From: Agrocybe praecox
Taxonomy: Eukaryota > Basidiomycota > Agaricomycetes > Agaricales > Agrocybaceae
NCBI GenBank assembly: GCA_964017145.1
Contig: OZ024842.1
Coordinates: forward strand, 1,860,001 to 1,924,000
Direction: 5' to 3'
Length of the DNA stretch: 64,000 nucleotides
In this document: positions 1 through 11,660 of the stretch, piece by piece
Position numbering within the stretch: the stretch's first letter is position 1
Layout: every line of letters starts with the position of its first letter
The notes under the pieces: generated by a model
What the model was told of the DNA's origin: nothing
The model's database searches: none
The model's input: the letters and a program-made list of their open reading frames with translations, nothing else
Translations under genes and position numbers: made by a program

Positions 1-1444
1 TCCAAACAGACGACCAGTGTAGTAATGACTATTACGTATGGCAAGCGTATTACCCGCGTCACAAATAACCCTCACTTGTAAGTGGGCTAATTCTGCTTGC
101 TGCGCTGGATAAAGATCAATGAAACGTCGGCAGGCATAAGATATATGACGTGTTGGCCAATTTTGCGCACGTCGGACAACCTGGAAATTATCTGTGAGTG
201 CCAACGCCCAGTCATTTTACGTCCCTTTAAATCTTAATCCACCCTGCAGTGCAGATGCGTTCCCTATCCTCCGCAAGCTTCCCGACTTCTTGGCTCCATG
301 GCGGATTGAGGGACAAAAAATGCACGAATGGTACTGACCTTATCTTGCACATCCCGAGTTTGAGTTATTGATATGCTCTTTGTAGGGAAATGGAGCTCTG
401 GGGTGGTCTCCTCGACGGTGGAAAACGATTGATCGAGGAAAGGGTCGCCAATACTTCCTACGTCAACAACTACCTTCGCTCGCGTACTGACGCTGGCCAC
501 GCTCTTAGCGTTCCAGGTGTCGGCCTCACTCCTGACGGTTATCTGCGCGATAAGTTGCTTGCGTATACAGCAGGAACTATTCTCGAAGCAGGAAGCGACA
601 CCACGGCTAGCACTATGCAGAGTTTCATTCTCTTCATGCTCGCCCATCCGCCGGTTTTGGAGCGCGTAAGGGCAGAAATTGATGCTGCAGTTGGTGCGGT
701 TAATGGTAGCGACGGCAGAATGCCCGAGTTCGACGATGAGGAAAAATGCCCGTACTTCGTAGCATGCATCAAGGAAACTCTCCGTCGTCGACCTCCAACC
801 ATCATGGGTATGTCGTCATTTTTACTCTCAGGCGCATTTTTCTGATGACCTGCTTTAAGGAATTCCCCATCTTGCGGACGAGGACGACGAATATGAAGGC
901 ATGTTCATTCCCAAGGGTTCCACTGTTATTGGCAACGTCTGGACAATCCACATGGATCCAACCGTCTACCCCAACCCAATGGCATTCCAGCCTGAGCGCT
1001 TCCTCTCTGACCCTTGCAAGAAAATGCACTGGGGATCCGGACCTGAATCCCGAGACCGTGACCAGTAAGTTCTCGATACATGACTTGTCCTGAAGATTGA
1101 GGGCTAATTGTGACTCACTCAGCTATGTCTTCGGATGGGGCCGCCGTTTCTGTCCTGGATACCACATTGCTGAAGCATCCTTCTTTATCGTCCTTTCCCG
1201 GATTATTTGGGCGATTGACTTCCGTTCACCAATTGACCCCGCTACTGGCAGGGCAAAGGTACCGGATATCAACGACGAGGAAGCCACGTACACTAGTGGG
1301 TTCGTCAGTGTGCCCAAAATCTTCCCTGTCGAGTTCAAGCCCCGCTCTGCGGGCAGAGAACAGATAGTCAAGAGGGCGTTTGCGGAGGCTCAGAGCGCCT
1401 GGGACACTCTCGGTCTAGAGAAAGACCAGCGTGAAGGAACATGA
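1..1444 (+). CDS. Cytochrome P450, 3' part (5' end outside window)
   Basis: Heme-thiolate monooxygenase, probably ER-anchored, that hydroxylates a small lipophilic substrate with NADPH-P450 reductase; the substrate cannot be told. Exons: 1-77, 134-193, 250-330, 386-807, 860-1064, 1123-1444, all phases consistent, giving 388 residues and a TGA stop. Visible motifs in order: a helix-I threonine motif AGSDTT, the helix-K ExxR (KETLRR), a PERF motif (FQPERF) and the heme-binding loop FGWGRRFCPG with the cysteine ligand. About a quarter of a usual 500-residue fungal P450 is missing, including the membrane anchor, because the gene runs off the left edge. It is followed in the same direction by a methyltransferase, and further on by a flavin monooxygenase and a reductase-like protein, a context typical of tailoring genes. 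Family identity is certain; subfamily is not assigned. Confidence 0.95.
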
Positions 1445-2441
1445 TTTTGTGTCCACATACGATTTGTCTAACGAATCGCATGTACTATTCTCAAATCCAG
1501 TTAATTGCACGTTATATATTCATATACATACAGACTGAAATATAAACATACTTTGAGGTCCTTCATATTCGCAGAGTCAATGGAAATCGCTGGAAGTTCC
1601 CAAGTCGTGAGAGATACCGAAATCGTGCGGTATTGTTGAGATGTAGAGATAAATGCAGCCTTCTATTGTGTTCGTATAGTTCAGTTGTTGTGAAAGTTAA
1701 AATCATGAGGAAATATTTGCAGAATTCAAAAAAGTGTCTCGTCAGTTGGACAGCAGAAGGATAGAAATGAGGAAGATGCTCGTTCAGTAAACCAAACACG
1801 CCGCAAACAGCCGACCCTGCGCCACCATCCCACCACCAGTCATAGTGCTAGGACACAGCAGGGGATTTTTCGTGTTGGAATTTTTAGAGTTTCTATCATC
1901 CTCATCGCAGAGCAACATGCTATCGAATCCGTGATATGATCTCTTCATCAGATTAAGAGCCTCATGTTTGCGGGGGTAAAAATTTCAGTGATCCAGAAGA
2001 TAAGATAAGATGTATGTGCGATAATCATCTGAGTTTAAAACTCAGTGATGTGGCATGATCATTGGTTGAGCTTTTTTTCGGCCGAGTCATACAGTGCATT
2101 TCGAATCGAAGTAACCATTGAAGCTTGTTCTAATTTCTATGATTAAGACCAACCTTTGACCTAAAGTACATAATGTAAACCCGTTGCTGTCCCAGGTGCA
2201 ATACCGATATCCTACTCAGCTTCTCTGGCCGATATATACACCACTTGGAACGCCGAGAGTAACCCGCGCTGGCGCCTTAAGCTGTGGATGATCAGGACAT
2301 TGGGTGGGGCTGGTCATTCACCAAACCCGACTGTAATGGCCTCCGAGAGGCTTCGAAAGGATAGATTCTTATATAAATCGACTCGAAATTTGACGATGAT
2401 CTCAGGCTTCTCCTTCACTAGTGATTTGAACAACTACGACA
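1445..2441. other. Intergenic spacer
   Basis: No coding exon or RNA gene was recognised. It holds the 3' region of the P450 gene and the promoter of the methyltransferase, including a tandem GATAAG motif near 1996-2011 (listed separately) and an AT-rich stretch around 2080-2200. Confidence 0.5.
1996..2011. promoter_or_regulatory. Tandem GATAAG motif upstream of methyltransferase
   Basis: The sequence gaagataagataagat contains two overlapping GATAAG cores, the site bound by fungal GATA zinc-finger factors (nitrogen, light and iron regulators). It lies about 430 bp before the methyltransferase start. The same tandem motif recurs in three other intergenic places of this window. Function is inferred from the motif only. 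Confidence 0.3.
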
Positions 2442-3536
2442 ATGGCTACTGCTTATCCTTCTCTCGAACTTCACGATGATGACTTGGTTTTGACTACCGA
2501 GACAGTGACTTTCCTCAAGAATGCTCTCGGAAAGGACCTAACCGAAGAGGAAATAACTAAGATCCTATTCGAGGCCCGCACATCGTACGTCATCCCTGTT
2601 TTTATCAGAAATCCATTTGGCTGATTTTACCTTGACAGTGCATAGTGAGCGATTCTTGAACTTTGTCATGTTATCTCCAACATGTTTATTGATCGTGATG
2701 AATATACAGCAAAACCATGGCCTTCCCCTGCATTAGGCAGTTCCATTTCGTGTCCTTCTACATGCAGAGGAACAAGATTTACCCTCATATCATCGAGTAC
2801 GCTCAGAAAGCGCCTGCCGATAAAGCGCCGGTTGTCCTTGATCTCGGATGCTGCAGTAAGTCTTTCATATTCCACACACGTGCGCATTTTCTGAAAATGA
2901 ACTCTAGTGGGCACTGATCTCCGCAAGCTCGTCCAAGACGGATACCCCACAAACAAGACAAACACCAACGTTTATGGCGTTGATTTGCTGCCCGACTTCG
3001 TCAGCGAGGGGTACAAGCTCTATCGAGATGGATCTGAAACAGCCAACGCTACTCCAATAAAGTTCTTTGCCGACGATATCTTTACTCTGCCCCTTACGAC
3101 TGACGAGCCCGTCGCCAAAGGTGTTGCCACCAGCTTGAAGGACCTGCGAGGAAAGATCGATATTCTCTACGCCGGCGCTCTCTTCCATTTGTTCGACGAA
3201 CCCCAGCAATTCGCCCTTGCTGAGCGCCTCGCTGTCCTCATCAACACTAAATACTCTGCCGACAGGAACAACAACGAAGTCATCATTTTCGGACGCCACA
3301 TCGGCAGCTTGGAGGAGAAGAAGGCTCATAGACCGAGCGAGTTCGGCGGTGCATTCGGTCACTCTCCGGAGAGTTGGAAGGAGTTGTGGGAAACCATCCT
3401 CACCAAGCAATTTGGCAAGGAAATTCTTGCAAATACTGATATCTATGTTATTAAGGAAGATCTGATCGCCGAGTCTGACAATACCTTCCACAAGGCATGG
3501 CTCTGGTGGAGTGTTACCATTCGTCTGCCTTTGTAA
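2442..3536 (+). CDS. Class I SAM-dependent methyltransferase (AusD/Trt5-like)
   Basis: Predicted S-adenosylmethionine-dependent methyltransferase of 307 residues. Exons: 2442-2584, a 6-nt microexon 2639-2644, 2710-2855 and 2908-3536. Motif I is the glycine-rich SAM loop VLDLGCCMGTDL, split by the last intron; an acidic residue ends the next strand (VYGVD). The C-terminal half has the HLFDEPQQ and IIFGRHIGS stretches. The overall pattern (a conserved PCIR segment just before the Rossmann fold) recalls the fungal methyltransferases of meroterpenoid pathways such as AusD and Trt5; this is from memory of the family, not from a search. The start is the ATG giving an acidic N-terminus. If the microexon is skipped (one 125-nt intron 2585-2709) the protein loses Ala-Tyr and stays in frame. 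It sits between P450 and flavin monooxygenase genes, suggesting a tailoring role. Confidence 0.85.
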
Positions 3537-6382
3537 ACATATGTAGAAATAGAAAGACAACAAAGAATAGGAAATAAATAGAAGTTTCCATATCTATCGT
3601 AATCATTCTACAATCAATCACAAAGTTGACTGCAGTCCAGGATATCAACATTAGGTATTATCACTACGGTAGGCTTGTCATTTCGATTAGCAAAACATGG
3701 AAAGAGCAGGGCGCTACGCTGAGTCACCCGTGTTACTTTTCATTTTTGATATCAAGGCGTATATTCTCATTGACGTGATACCCCCCGCGGGTATCAAGAC
3801 AAAGGCATAAGGCATAATAAGTAAACCGCTACTTCGTGGTGCGCCGCGGTACCTTGTATTGCAGAATAAATATTATGTTATAACGCCCGTATAAATATAG
3901 ATGTACCGTACCATTTCCTACCGGATTAGTCACTGGAATTACATAGTCCTGGTAATTCGAGGCGAATTCTATTTAGGATGCGACGTGGAACGTATAAAAT
4001 AAAATTCTGCATCCCGCGTGAGATCATTAGTTCAGTACCTGAAGACTTCACAATGGTGCACCATATGGTTTACAAAAACGACGTGAAATATCATTGTGAC
4101 GATAAGACACAGGCACATTGCGCTACTCGACCACTACGAAGAAACTGTTATCCCCTCGGTCGAATATACAAGGGATACTTTAATATTGGCAACCAATACT
4201 AATAACGGGACCCCCAATTATCCCGATAACGGCCTGATTCCGAAAATCGAGGTTTGTCCGGATGTCATTTTGCCATTTCTGTCCCGATCGTACCTGACAT
4301 ATCCAAGATTTTCAAAATTTTGTCGGTACTCGAGATCTAGCCTACTAGGTTTTTGCCCAGAATTTCTCTAATATCTGTCCGAATTGGCACCAAACGGTTA
4401 CCGAGATAATTGGTGGTCCTGTACTAACCCGAATGTATTATCCAATTCGATTGCATCATGGTACCATTAGCGCGACCGCTTTATTCGGATTGGCACCAAA
4501 AGTTAGTTGACCGTTGATAGATAGACGTGCGAGTACAGAGTACTTATGACAACGCAAACGTGGACACCGAACGCTCGCATGCTATTATTATCCAAGCGGA
4601 GACTTTGTTCGAACATTAAATTTCAAAAATAGAATTTCAATTTTAGAGATCAGAAAGCCAAATTTGGTTCGAGATCTTCATGCCTCGACATATACGGCCT
4701 CGGTTGGCTTATCGCTGATTTATAAATAGACAACTATCTACGGTACAAGAGATAACCATGCTACCTGGTTAGTCTTGCGATGAGATGTCCAAGAAGGAAT
4801 ATTAGCGTCCTTTTGATATAGTACATAATATATACTGAACTTTCAATAGTATTACCGTAAGGTACATAGCGGATAGAACCAGGTGAGTGAGTCAAAAAAA
4901 GAGATCAAAATGTTAAGATATACCCCACCTGTCAAGAGCGGGTGCCACCTAAACTATGTTTTTTATTGGGCCTGCCTCATCAGTGCAAGGAGGGCTCACA
5001 GGGAGAAAAGGATGCAGTGTCCCGGTAGTAGTGTAACATATGTTGACAAAGAAAAACTGAGCTTTGAGAAATTCTCTTCTCTCGCTGCGCGCTCCTCGCT
5101 GCTCCTTGACTGCGGAAAAATTCCCGTCTCGCAAACTTTTTTCGCTCCCACCCACCTTTCCTCTTCGGTGCTTAGTATAGCCACTGGACAGCCGCACCGG
5201 CTCTCCTGGGGCCTCCTAAATATTCAATTCTTTGGCGGATGGTTCTCAGCGACGCGCACTCTTTGAATCGAGTCGTTCAGGACGCGCCTTTGTACTATGT
5301 AGTACATCGCCAATTAGTAGCACACCACCGCAAAGACTTCCGCAATTCCCCATTTATCCGTCGCACAGATTTATGGGTTTTATCTTCTGCATAATTGTGT
5401 GTCATTTTATAAATCTATGTCTTTCCATTTCTCCGAACAAATCTGACTGACGAGTCACAGACACATCTTATTACCCATTAGCTACGACTCCTTACAAAAT
5501 CCAAGGAAATTGTACAATACCTCAGCTCATGCGAAAATTTATCGGGACCAACTGACATATTTTTCAGGTCTCGTCTCCTAGTATCCCGGAAATCCTCGGA
5601 ATTTAACGTTGGCGAAAGACTTCAAGAATATGTTCTTACCATCCTACTGGCTCACCATACTAGACGGGCAGTGCTATTGGGCACTGCAACATTTGAACCT
5701 TAGTTAAGTATAGCCCGTACGTTCAAGCCTGATGCTACTTATGGTTATCAAAACCTCAGTCAAGCAAATTTGTTTATCCGTAGTTTGAATCATTTCAGAT
5801 ACGAGCGTATGAATGTGCAGATAACGGACTAATAAAGCACCGGTGGAGGGAATTATGCTACCGAATGTACCCTGTGTTGTAAGTTAGTAAGTGTACCGAA
5901 CAATTAGACTACCTTCTGGAATCCACAGTCATAACTACCTTTGCAAAGCAGTTCCATTGACGCGTTAAGAGTATGCCAAATTCAACTTTGTTTTCTGCGA
6001 CAGTGTCCCACGATCTGTCCCATGAAACGGCATCGCTAGGTAGGTAGAACATTTCTATCGGCGTCTTACGGGCAGCTACTTAAGCGCTTAGAGAAGTATT
6101 TCAGTGGGGTTATTATCTATCGTCGGGTATAACGATTGGCTTACGATACGTTGGTATGTGGGTTCATAAGCAACTTAATTAAAGGAAGGGAAAAAATCTG
6201 CGCAGACGCTTCGAACAGGCATTAATGGGAATAAACGATGCTAGCCTCAGTAATTTAGTTTATGCTTGCAAAAGAAAATCGAATGAATTGGTTTCTATCT
6301 ATACAGTCGCAGAACAGCGCATTGAGTTACATGATGGTTTTTAGTCGACGCTATTGAGATCAAAGAAGGAAAGGAAAAGGTA
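3537..6382. other. Gene-free spacer between methyltransferase and monooxygenase
   Basis: No conserved protein, tRNA or intact transposon was recognised. The only open frames are short and have no recognisable motifs. Near 4386-4500 a short phrase (attggcaccaaa) occurs twice, which may be decayed repeat material. The 3' region of the monooxygenase gene lies at the right edge. Confidence 0.4.
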
Positions 6383-8755
6383 TTATGCACGTTCCGAGTA
6401 TCTTTGGCCGTCCCACAACTTTTCTTCCAATGCCTTGATTTCTGGAATTACGCGTTAAATTAGACCTTGCATAAGTGAGGTGAAAAATGTGAACTTACGG
6501 AGAGCGATATGTAGCGAGTGGAAACGACATTTGGCCAGATTGCCGACCATGACATACAAGTTCTCTACACCACTCCAACGCCACGCTGAGTTTGTCTCTC
6601 CCTCGTCGTCCAGACCCCAGATCTTAATCAATTTGGCACCTTGTTCTGGACCAATCAGATCAATAATGGGGCCTCTACCGTCTCCGAACCTGAACGCAGA
6701 AGAAGTGAGTAATCATAACATAACTTCCATCAACAGATGCGTACCCGGTAGCGCAGACAACAACATCACATTCGACTTCTCTGCCGTCTTCAAAGACGAC
6801 ACTGTTCTCGGTGAAACGAGACAAATTTGTTCCAGAGATGATTCCAACTTTCTTCTCCGCAATTAGTCTCGAAGTCCCGACGTCTACGGGCGAGTTAAAT
6901 CATGCCACTTCCTAGGAATCAGGGATGACATACCCAGATAGTAACCCCCAGCCTTGACTGCGGCCATGAAAGCAAAACCACTGCCGTCAATACCATTGTT
7001 GGTCTTGAAGCCGACTTTGTTTAAAGCTTCCAAAATTTCACTATGATAAAAAAATAAATTTAGACCGATGCTGTAAGCTAGATATATATCGATGAAAGTT
7101 ACACACCGGTCCTTCTCTGCAATCTTTGCAATGACACCTTGGATCATGACCTTGCCGAAATAGAGAGGCATAGAAGCTGTCAACCAATCTGCAACATCAG
7201 TTGGAGGGCCGTTCTCTTCGTAGGTTCCTATTGGGTGATGTCAGCAATAGAAATACAATAAAAGAGCGGTAAGAACACGCCTTTGAACAGATCTGACCAC
7301 CCATTCTTGGTGCTCATAATGTAAGTCGAGCTACGTTGGACCATTGTGACATCATTGCCATAGTTGTAAAAGTCCTGGACGATATCGTGGGCTGGGGACT
7401 AAGGTTACAAACTTTGCTTCAGCAAAAAGAAAGACAATATACCTGATGTGCATGCTCCAACTACCAAAGCTTTCTTGCCGGTGTAATCTCTGGCAGTGCC
7501 GAAGTGTTTTGAATGAAGTAGAGTGCCCTTGAATTGATCCTATATCACGCCGTAAGTCACGAATTTGCGTGATTTAAGCATGAATCACATAGGACTAACC
7601 ATTCCAGGGACGTCAGGCATCGTAGGGACACCACTTCCAAGACCAATAGCGAAAATAACGTGTCGTGGTTTGAGAACGCGCTCTTCAGTTTTTTCACCGC
7701 CTCTGGTTACTTTGACGGTCCATATCTTCTTCTCTTCGTCTAGGCGCATGCTATGGATGGTCGAGCTCGTCCAGATATTGAGTTCTAAGGCTTCAGCATA
7801 TGCGCGGAGCCATCCTGCCAGTTTGGGTGCAGGGGTGAAGACGGGCCATGTTTTTGGGAATGGGATCTGCGCACGGCATAATCAGTCACGATTTTTGTCA
7901 TAGTTATTTTTGACTCGATTTACATATGGCATGTGATCGTACCAGACGGGGTCGTGAAGGCAGAGAGCCTCATAACGATTCTTCCATTGCTAAGATGATG
8001 GGATATTGTTAGATTAGATAAATATATATAAAAAGTTCCAATTCACGTACTTCACCAGGAGTCGCGCTCCTTTCGATGATCAATGCATCAACACCAAGAG
8101 TCTTGAGGCGAGCTGCAATATCCAGACCACTCTGTCCAGCTCCAACAATAACGACTGCAGGTTCACGGTCTGCAAAGTCGACTTCAGCCTTTCGCTTGCT
8201 AGGCCAGAATCCGTGGTTAGGAAGAGGGTTCCTGTTCTCGCCCAAAGTCTCGGGGTGGTCTTTCAAGCCGGTGAGTGTGGTGAAAATCATGAATGCCTTC
8301 CAGACAATGCCTTGTCCAGCAGGATCGGGGGTGGGAACGAGACGTACGATACCGATGCCATTGCCGACGTCGGTGTTGAAGGAAATGAAGAATTGAATCC
8401 AAACAAGGTCGGGATAAGGTCTGAGGAGTACGGTCTTCATACCCTCACCCGTTGTGATGGCAATGTCCTTCCAGCCTGCAGCAGAGTTTAGGACACGGTC
8501 AGTCACGAACTTGGCGATCTGGGCGTGTCCCTGTAGGGAACGGAAGTCCCAGGTCAACGCGAGAATATCACGCCACCAAGCATCGGGTTGTATCAAAGCC
8601 AGAACATCTTCAGCCTTGGATCCTTCGGCACTGATAGTAGAAGTGAATGAGTTCAACCAGTCTTGAGCTATCTGGTCAACAGGTAGATTAGAGTTATCGA
8701 GAGCGGCTGCATCGACGCCGAGTTTATCGAGCGTTGGGAGGTAAACGGGTTGCAT
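6383..8755 (-). CDS. FAD-dependent monooxygenase with N-terminal NTF2/SnoaL-like region
   Basis: Flavin monooxygenase of 620 residues in 10 exons: 8051-8755, 7924-7989, 7600-7866, 7443-7539, 7281-7391, 7107-7227, 6934-7040, 6745-6883, 6499-6689, 6383-6441. Residues about 30-180 resemble an NTF2/SnoaL-like fold (WWRDILALTWD, then alternating strands). The FAD site GAGQSG is at 205-210. The FMO fingerprint FxGxxxHxxxF is present as FKGTLLHSKHF, followed by the NADPH motif GACTSAHD and the late ATGF motif. It should oxygenate a small substrate using NADPH and O2; fungal relatives are often called indole-3-pyruvate or flavin monooxygenase-like. The fifth intron only fits the frame with a GC donor (GC at 7280-7279). 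Divergent from the DABB gene across 293 bp, so the two may be co-regulated. Confidence 0.92.
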
Positions 8756-9048
8756 GGTTAAGAGAATAGTTTGGAAAGGTCGTCCAAAACTTCGAATTCA
8801 TGTTTTGATTTAAAGACCTTATTAAAGCTAAGACGGAGTTGGATAAGGATTGGCGTCGGACAAGTTAAACGCTTGAAAACAAGCTGAACGTCGGAAATAC
8901 CGGTGGGGAAACGTCACACTCACCCCTCACGTGGATGTGGCATAGCGTGTCGTAACATCGGGGGAACAGTGGCGCAGGTTCGCGATTTCGATATAAGTAA
9001 AAGACTTTGACTCGAATATGGCCTGGATTTCTCTAGACATTTGTAAAT
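8756..9048. promoter_or_regulatory. Shared divergent promoter of monooxygenase and DABB gene
   Basis: The 293 bp between the two start codons must contain both promoters. No clear palindromic binding site was recognised. Divergent pairing over such a short spacer is a common sign of joint control in fungal clusters; this is inference. Confidence 0.4.
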
Positions 9049-9527
9049 ATGCCAATCAGCCACATTGGTATGTGTATACTCCTCTAACCTGACAATTTTT
9101 CTGATCATGTTCCCATATAGTTCTTGTCAAGTTCACCCCTGAGGCCACCCCCGAGCAGAAGCTAATGTGGAGGGAAGAGATCATTGCACTCGGCGCGAAG
9201 ATAGATCAGGTTACAGAGACCAGAGCAGGAGAAAAGGTATCCATTGCGAGATCAGCAGCCCTTGATGGTGGATTTGAGGACGGTGAGTATAATTTCATTC
9301 TCGTCAATTGTGGACTTGGATGATTAAAACGCAACTTAGGGGCTATTCTTACACTTCCTGACTTGGATGCCTATTTGGCTTACGTAGCATCCCCGCACCA
9401 TGCTTCCTACAAAGAAAAGACGAATCCTATCATTGCTGGTACGTAAAAATATGGTGTCGCCCAAAAGTTCTAAGAATTGACTTCTTTCTGTAAAGGCAAA
9501 CTCGTATACAACATCGAATCAAAGTAA
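9049..9527 (+). CDS. Small DABB (stress-responsive A/B barrel) domain protein
   Basis: A 103-residue protein that is found only after splicing: exons 9049-9067, 9121-9282, 9340-9438, 9496-9527. The N-terminus MPISHIVLVKFTPEAT and the late segment LPDLDAYLAYVASPHH are typical of the dimeric alpha+beta barrel (DABB) family, whose first strand carries HxVxxKF and whose later helix reads DLxxYxxHPxH. Members include plant stress proteins and the polyketide cyclase olivetolic acid cyclase, as well as fungal proteins of unknown role. The length is normal for one DABB domain. It is divergent from the flavin monooxygenase and lies among other oxidative genes, so a role in the same pathway, perhaps as a cyclase or isomerase, is possible but not shown. 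Family call is firm; function is open. Confidence 0.88.
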
Positions 9528-10245
9528 ACATTGTATTTGGCAAACATGTAATACTATATGAAACCTCAACACGAATTAGGTTGTGATGACTTCAGTGAAT
9601 TATCGTGCCTTAGCAAATCTGTGCAGTGAGCGTACATATACAAGCGTCGCAACGCCATAAAAATGGACCAATCCATTCTATGAAGGCGGATGTGTTGCTT
9701 GTCAGTCTTGTCATTTGCGCCTTGGTCTCATGGGACCGGCTTCCGTTCCTATGGTTTAGCCAACCGGCTCTGCCAGTTTCTGTTTCCCGGAAGTGTAAGT
9801 GGAAAACCCGAGGTGAAAAACGTTCCTTGAAGGATGCAGGGAAAACAAGTATGGCAAAGAGAAGAACATAAAGTATGAAGTGGAAGCGTGGCATAGATTA
9901 TCTGTTATATGGATAGTTTTATCCGATCATAACGATTGAATGAAGGATTATCAACCCTGCTTCTTTCAATCGTATAATTAGAAGATAATCCGATAGGTGC
10001 GAATTACGTTGCTCATCGGTATTCGGCATGTTTTGTGGATGTGAAAAACAACACGAGCTCGTACAACAGCCTCGCAAAAGGTAGTAGGAGACGCAGAGTT
10101 CGGCGACGATGGAGTATATCGTAAGAAGCCCTTGTTCGGATTTTTCGGTGGCGCACAGTAATCGCCACTATAAAGATTTCATGGTTCTATTGACGAGCCA
10201 TTAGTTTTCTGTTTAACCCATCACCTACGTCCACCACCCAAAAAA
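9528..10245. other. Intergenic spacer
   Basis: No gene recognised. It holds an imperfect inverted repeat (cgattgaatgaag at 9933-9945 against cttctttcaatcg at 9960-9972, one mismatch, 14-nt loop), which could be a transcript-end hairpin or chance. The promoter of the next gene is at the right end. Confidence 0.4.
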
Positions 10246-11301
10246 ATGAAGGTTTTAGTGATCGGGTAAGAGAAATATTTATGCGTGTTTTTGTAATCAT
10301 ATCTAATCAGTTTTGGTAGTGCTTCTGGTTTCATTGGCCTTCCCGCTGCTCAGGCTCTTGTTCGGGCTGGACACATTGTGATTGGATTGACCAGAACCCA
10401 AGCCAAAGCCCAACTGCTCGCTTCAGAAGAGAGTTAGTCTTCTCCCTCGTAAAAATTCCTGTTTTTTACACTAACTCTCGATACAGTTGTCCCCTTGATC
10501 GGTGAAGTCGATAAACCTGAGGAATGGATCAATGTCATTGCCGACCTCGATGCTATCATCGAAATTGTTGGAGGAACCGCAAAAACCCTTGTATCCCAGA
10601 CTCTCGACTTGGTCAACAAAGTCTCCCCTCAACTTCGCCCTGAAGGTTCCCCCAAGCTCACTTACATCTACACTTCTGGAACTTGGGTGCATGGAAACAA
10701 CCGCAATGAGATCGTCACCGATACAACCCCTCTCAGGTCTCCAGCTGAGCTCGTCTCATGGCGTCCTGCAGCTGAACAGGCTGTTGTGAAGAACACGACC
10801 ATCAATGGAGTTGTCATTCGCCCTGCTCTTCTATACGGTCGTGGCGCATCCCTCCTCGCTCCTATCTTCAAGTCTGCTTCAGAGGGTCAAGCTTCGTTCC
10901 CTGGTACCCCCGGAGGAAGGTTCGCTCTCGTCCACTGTGACGATCTTGCCGATCTCTATGTGCGCGCCGTTGAGAAGTCAGCCCTCGTTGCCGGCCAGAT
11001 CTTCGATGCCGCCAATGACTTTACTGAATCCGCCGATGATGTCCTGAACGCACTTTCCAGGGTTTCAGGAGCCACCTCGCCGCCCGTGTACACGGAGCCC
11101 GCTAATTGTTCGTATTTTCCCGAATCTTCGAACGTGGTGTCTGAACTGACCATAATTTTGTTAGTGTACGAAGTTGCTCTTGGAACTACCCACCTCATCA
11201 GACCATACCTCGCAAGAGCTCTGCTTGGCTGGAGACCCAGCAAGCCCGGACTTGTCGATGGTATGGCGACCTACTACGCTGCCTGGAAAGCTGTCCAATG
11301 A
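10246..11301 (+). CDS. NAD(P)-dependent epimerase/dehydratase-like protein (extended SDR)
   Basis: Rossmann-fold protein of 296 residues. Exons: 10246-10265, 10320-10432, 10487-11107, 11165-11301. Splicing at 10319/10320 recreates the dinucleotide-binding motif GASGFIG directly after the first strand MKVLVI; an earlier acceptor would break it. Later features are IEIVGGTAKT, YIYTSGTWVHGN, VVIRPALLYGRG and a C-terminal GWRPSKPGLVDG, all usual for fungal NAD-dependent epimerase/dehydratase proteins. The classical catalytic YxxxK is not obvious, so it may be an atypical member or act as a sensor like NmrA. The last intron (11108-11164) is 57 nt and stop-free, so an unspliced reading gives a 19-residue insertion. 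Lies at the right end of the tailoring gene group. Confidence 0.88.
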
Positions 11302-11638
11302 CTTGATCACTCGCATAGTAGATTGTAGAACCTGTAGAAATTATCGCATAGTCAAAAACGCACGTTGTATCACTTGCATTGCAATGAGCCATAAATTCCC
11401 ATACTTCAGTGTTTGATATTTGAAATAAAGTGAAAGTAATGATGCAGATGTTGGATAGCTCACGTCAAGTTCAAGTTGCGCTGTTTGTACTAGTACGGTT
11501 AAATTTGAGTTGAGTAACGTATCTTGGATTATTTAAAATTCCAATAAATGCATGGGACAAACATAACACACTTACGTGTTATTCAATTTTCAACTGGCGC
11601 CCGCAAGTTTTGAGGACTCGACTGAAATGTCGAGATGT

Positions 11639-11660
11639 GTTAAGATAAGATAAGATAAAG
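11639..11660. promoter_or_regulatory. Tandem GATAAG motif
   Basis: Three overlapping GATAAG/GATAAA cores in gttaagataagataagataaag, about 340 bp after the epimerase-like gene. Same motif type as at 1996, 21353 and 23041. A GATA-factor site is the simple reading; a short microsatellite is the alternative. Confidence 0.3.

Noticed and set aside
3537..6382. Retrotransposon in the spacer
   Set aside because: No reverse transcriptase or integrase motifs, no paired long terminal repeats seen by eye.
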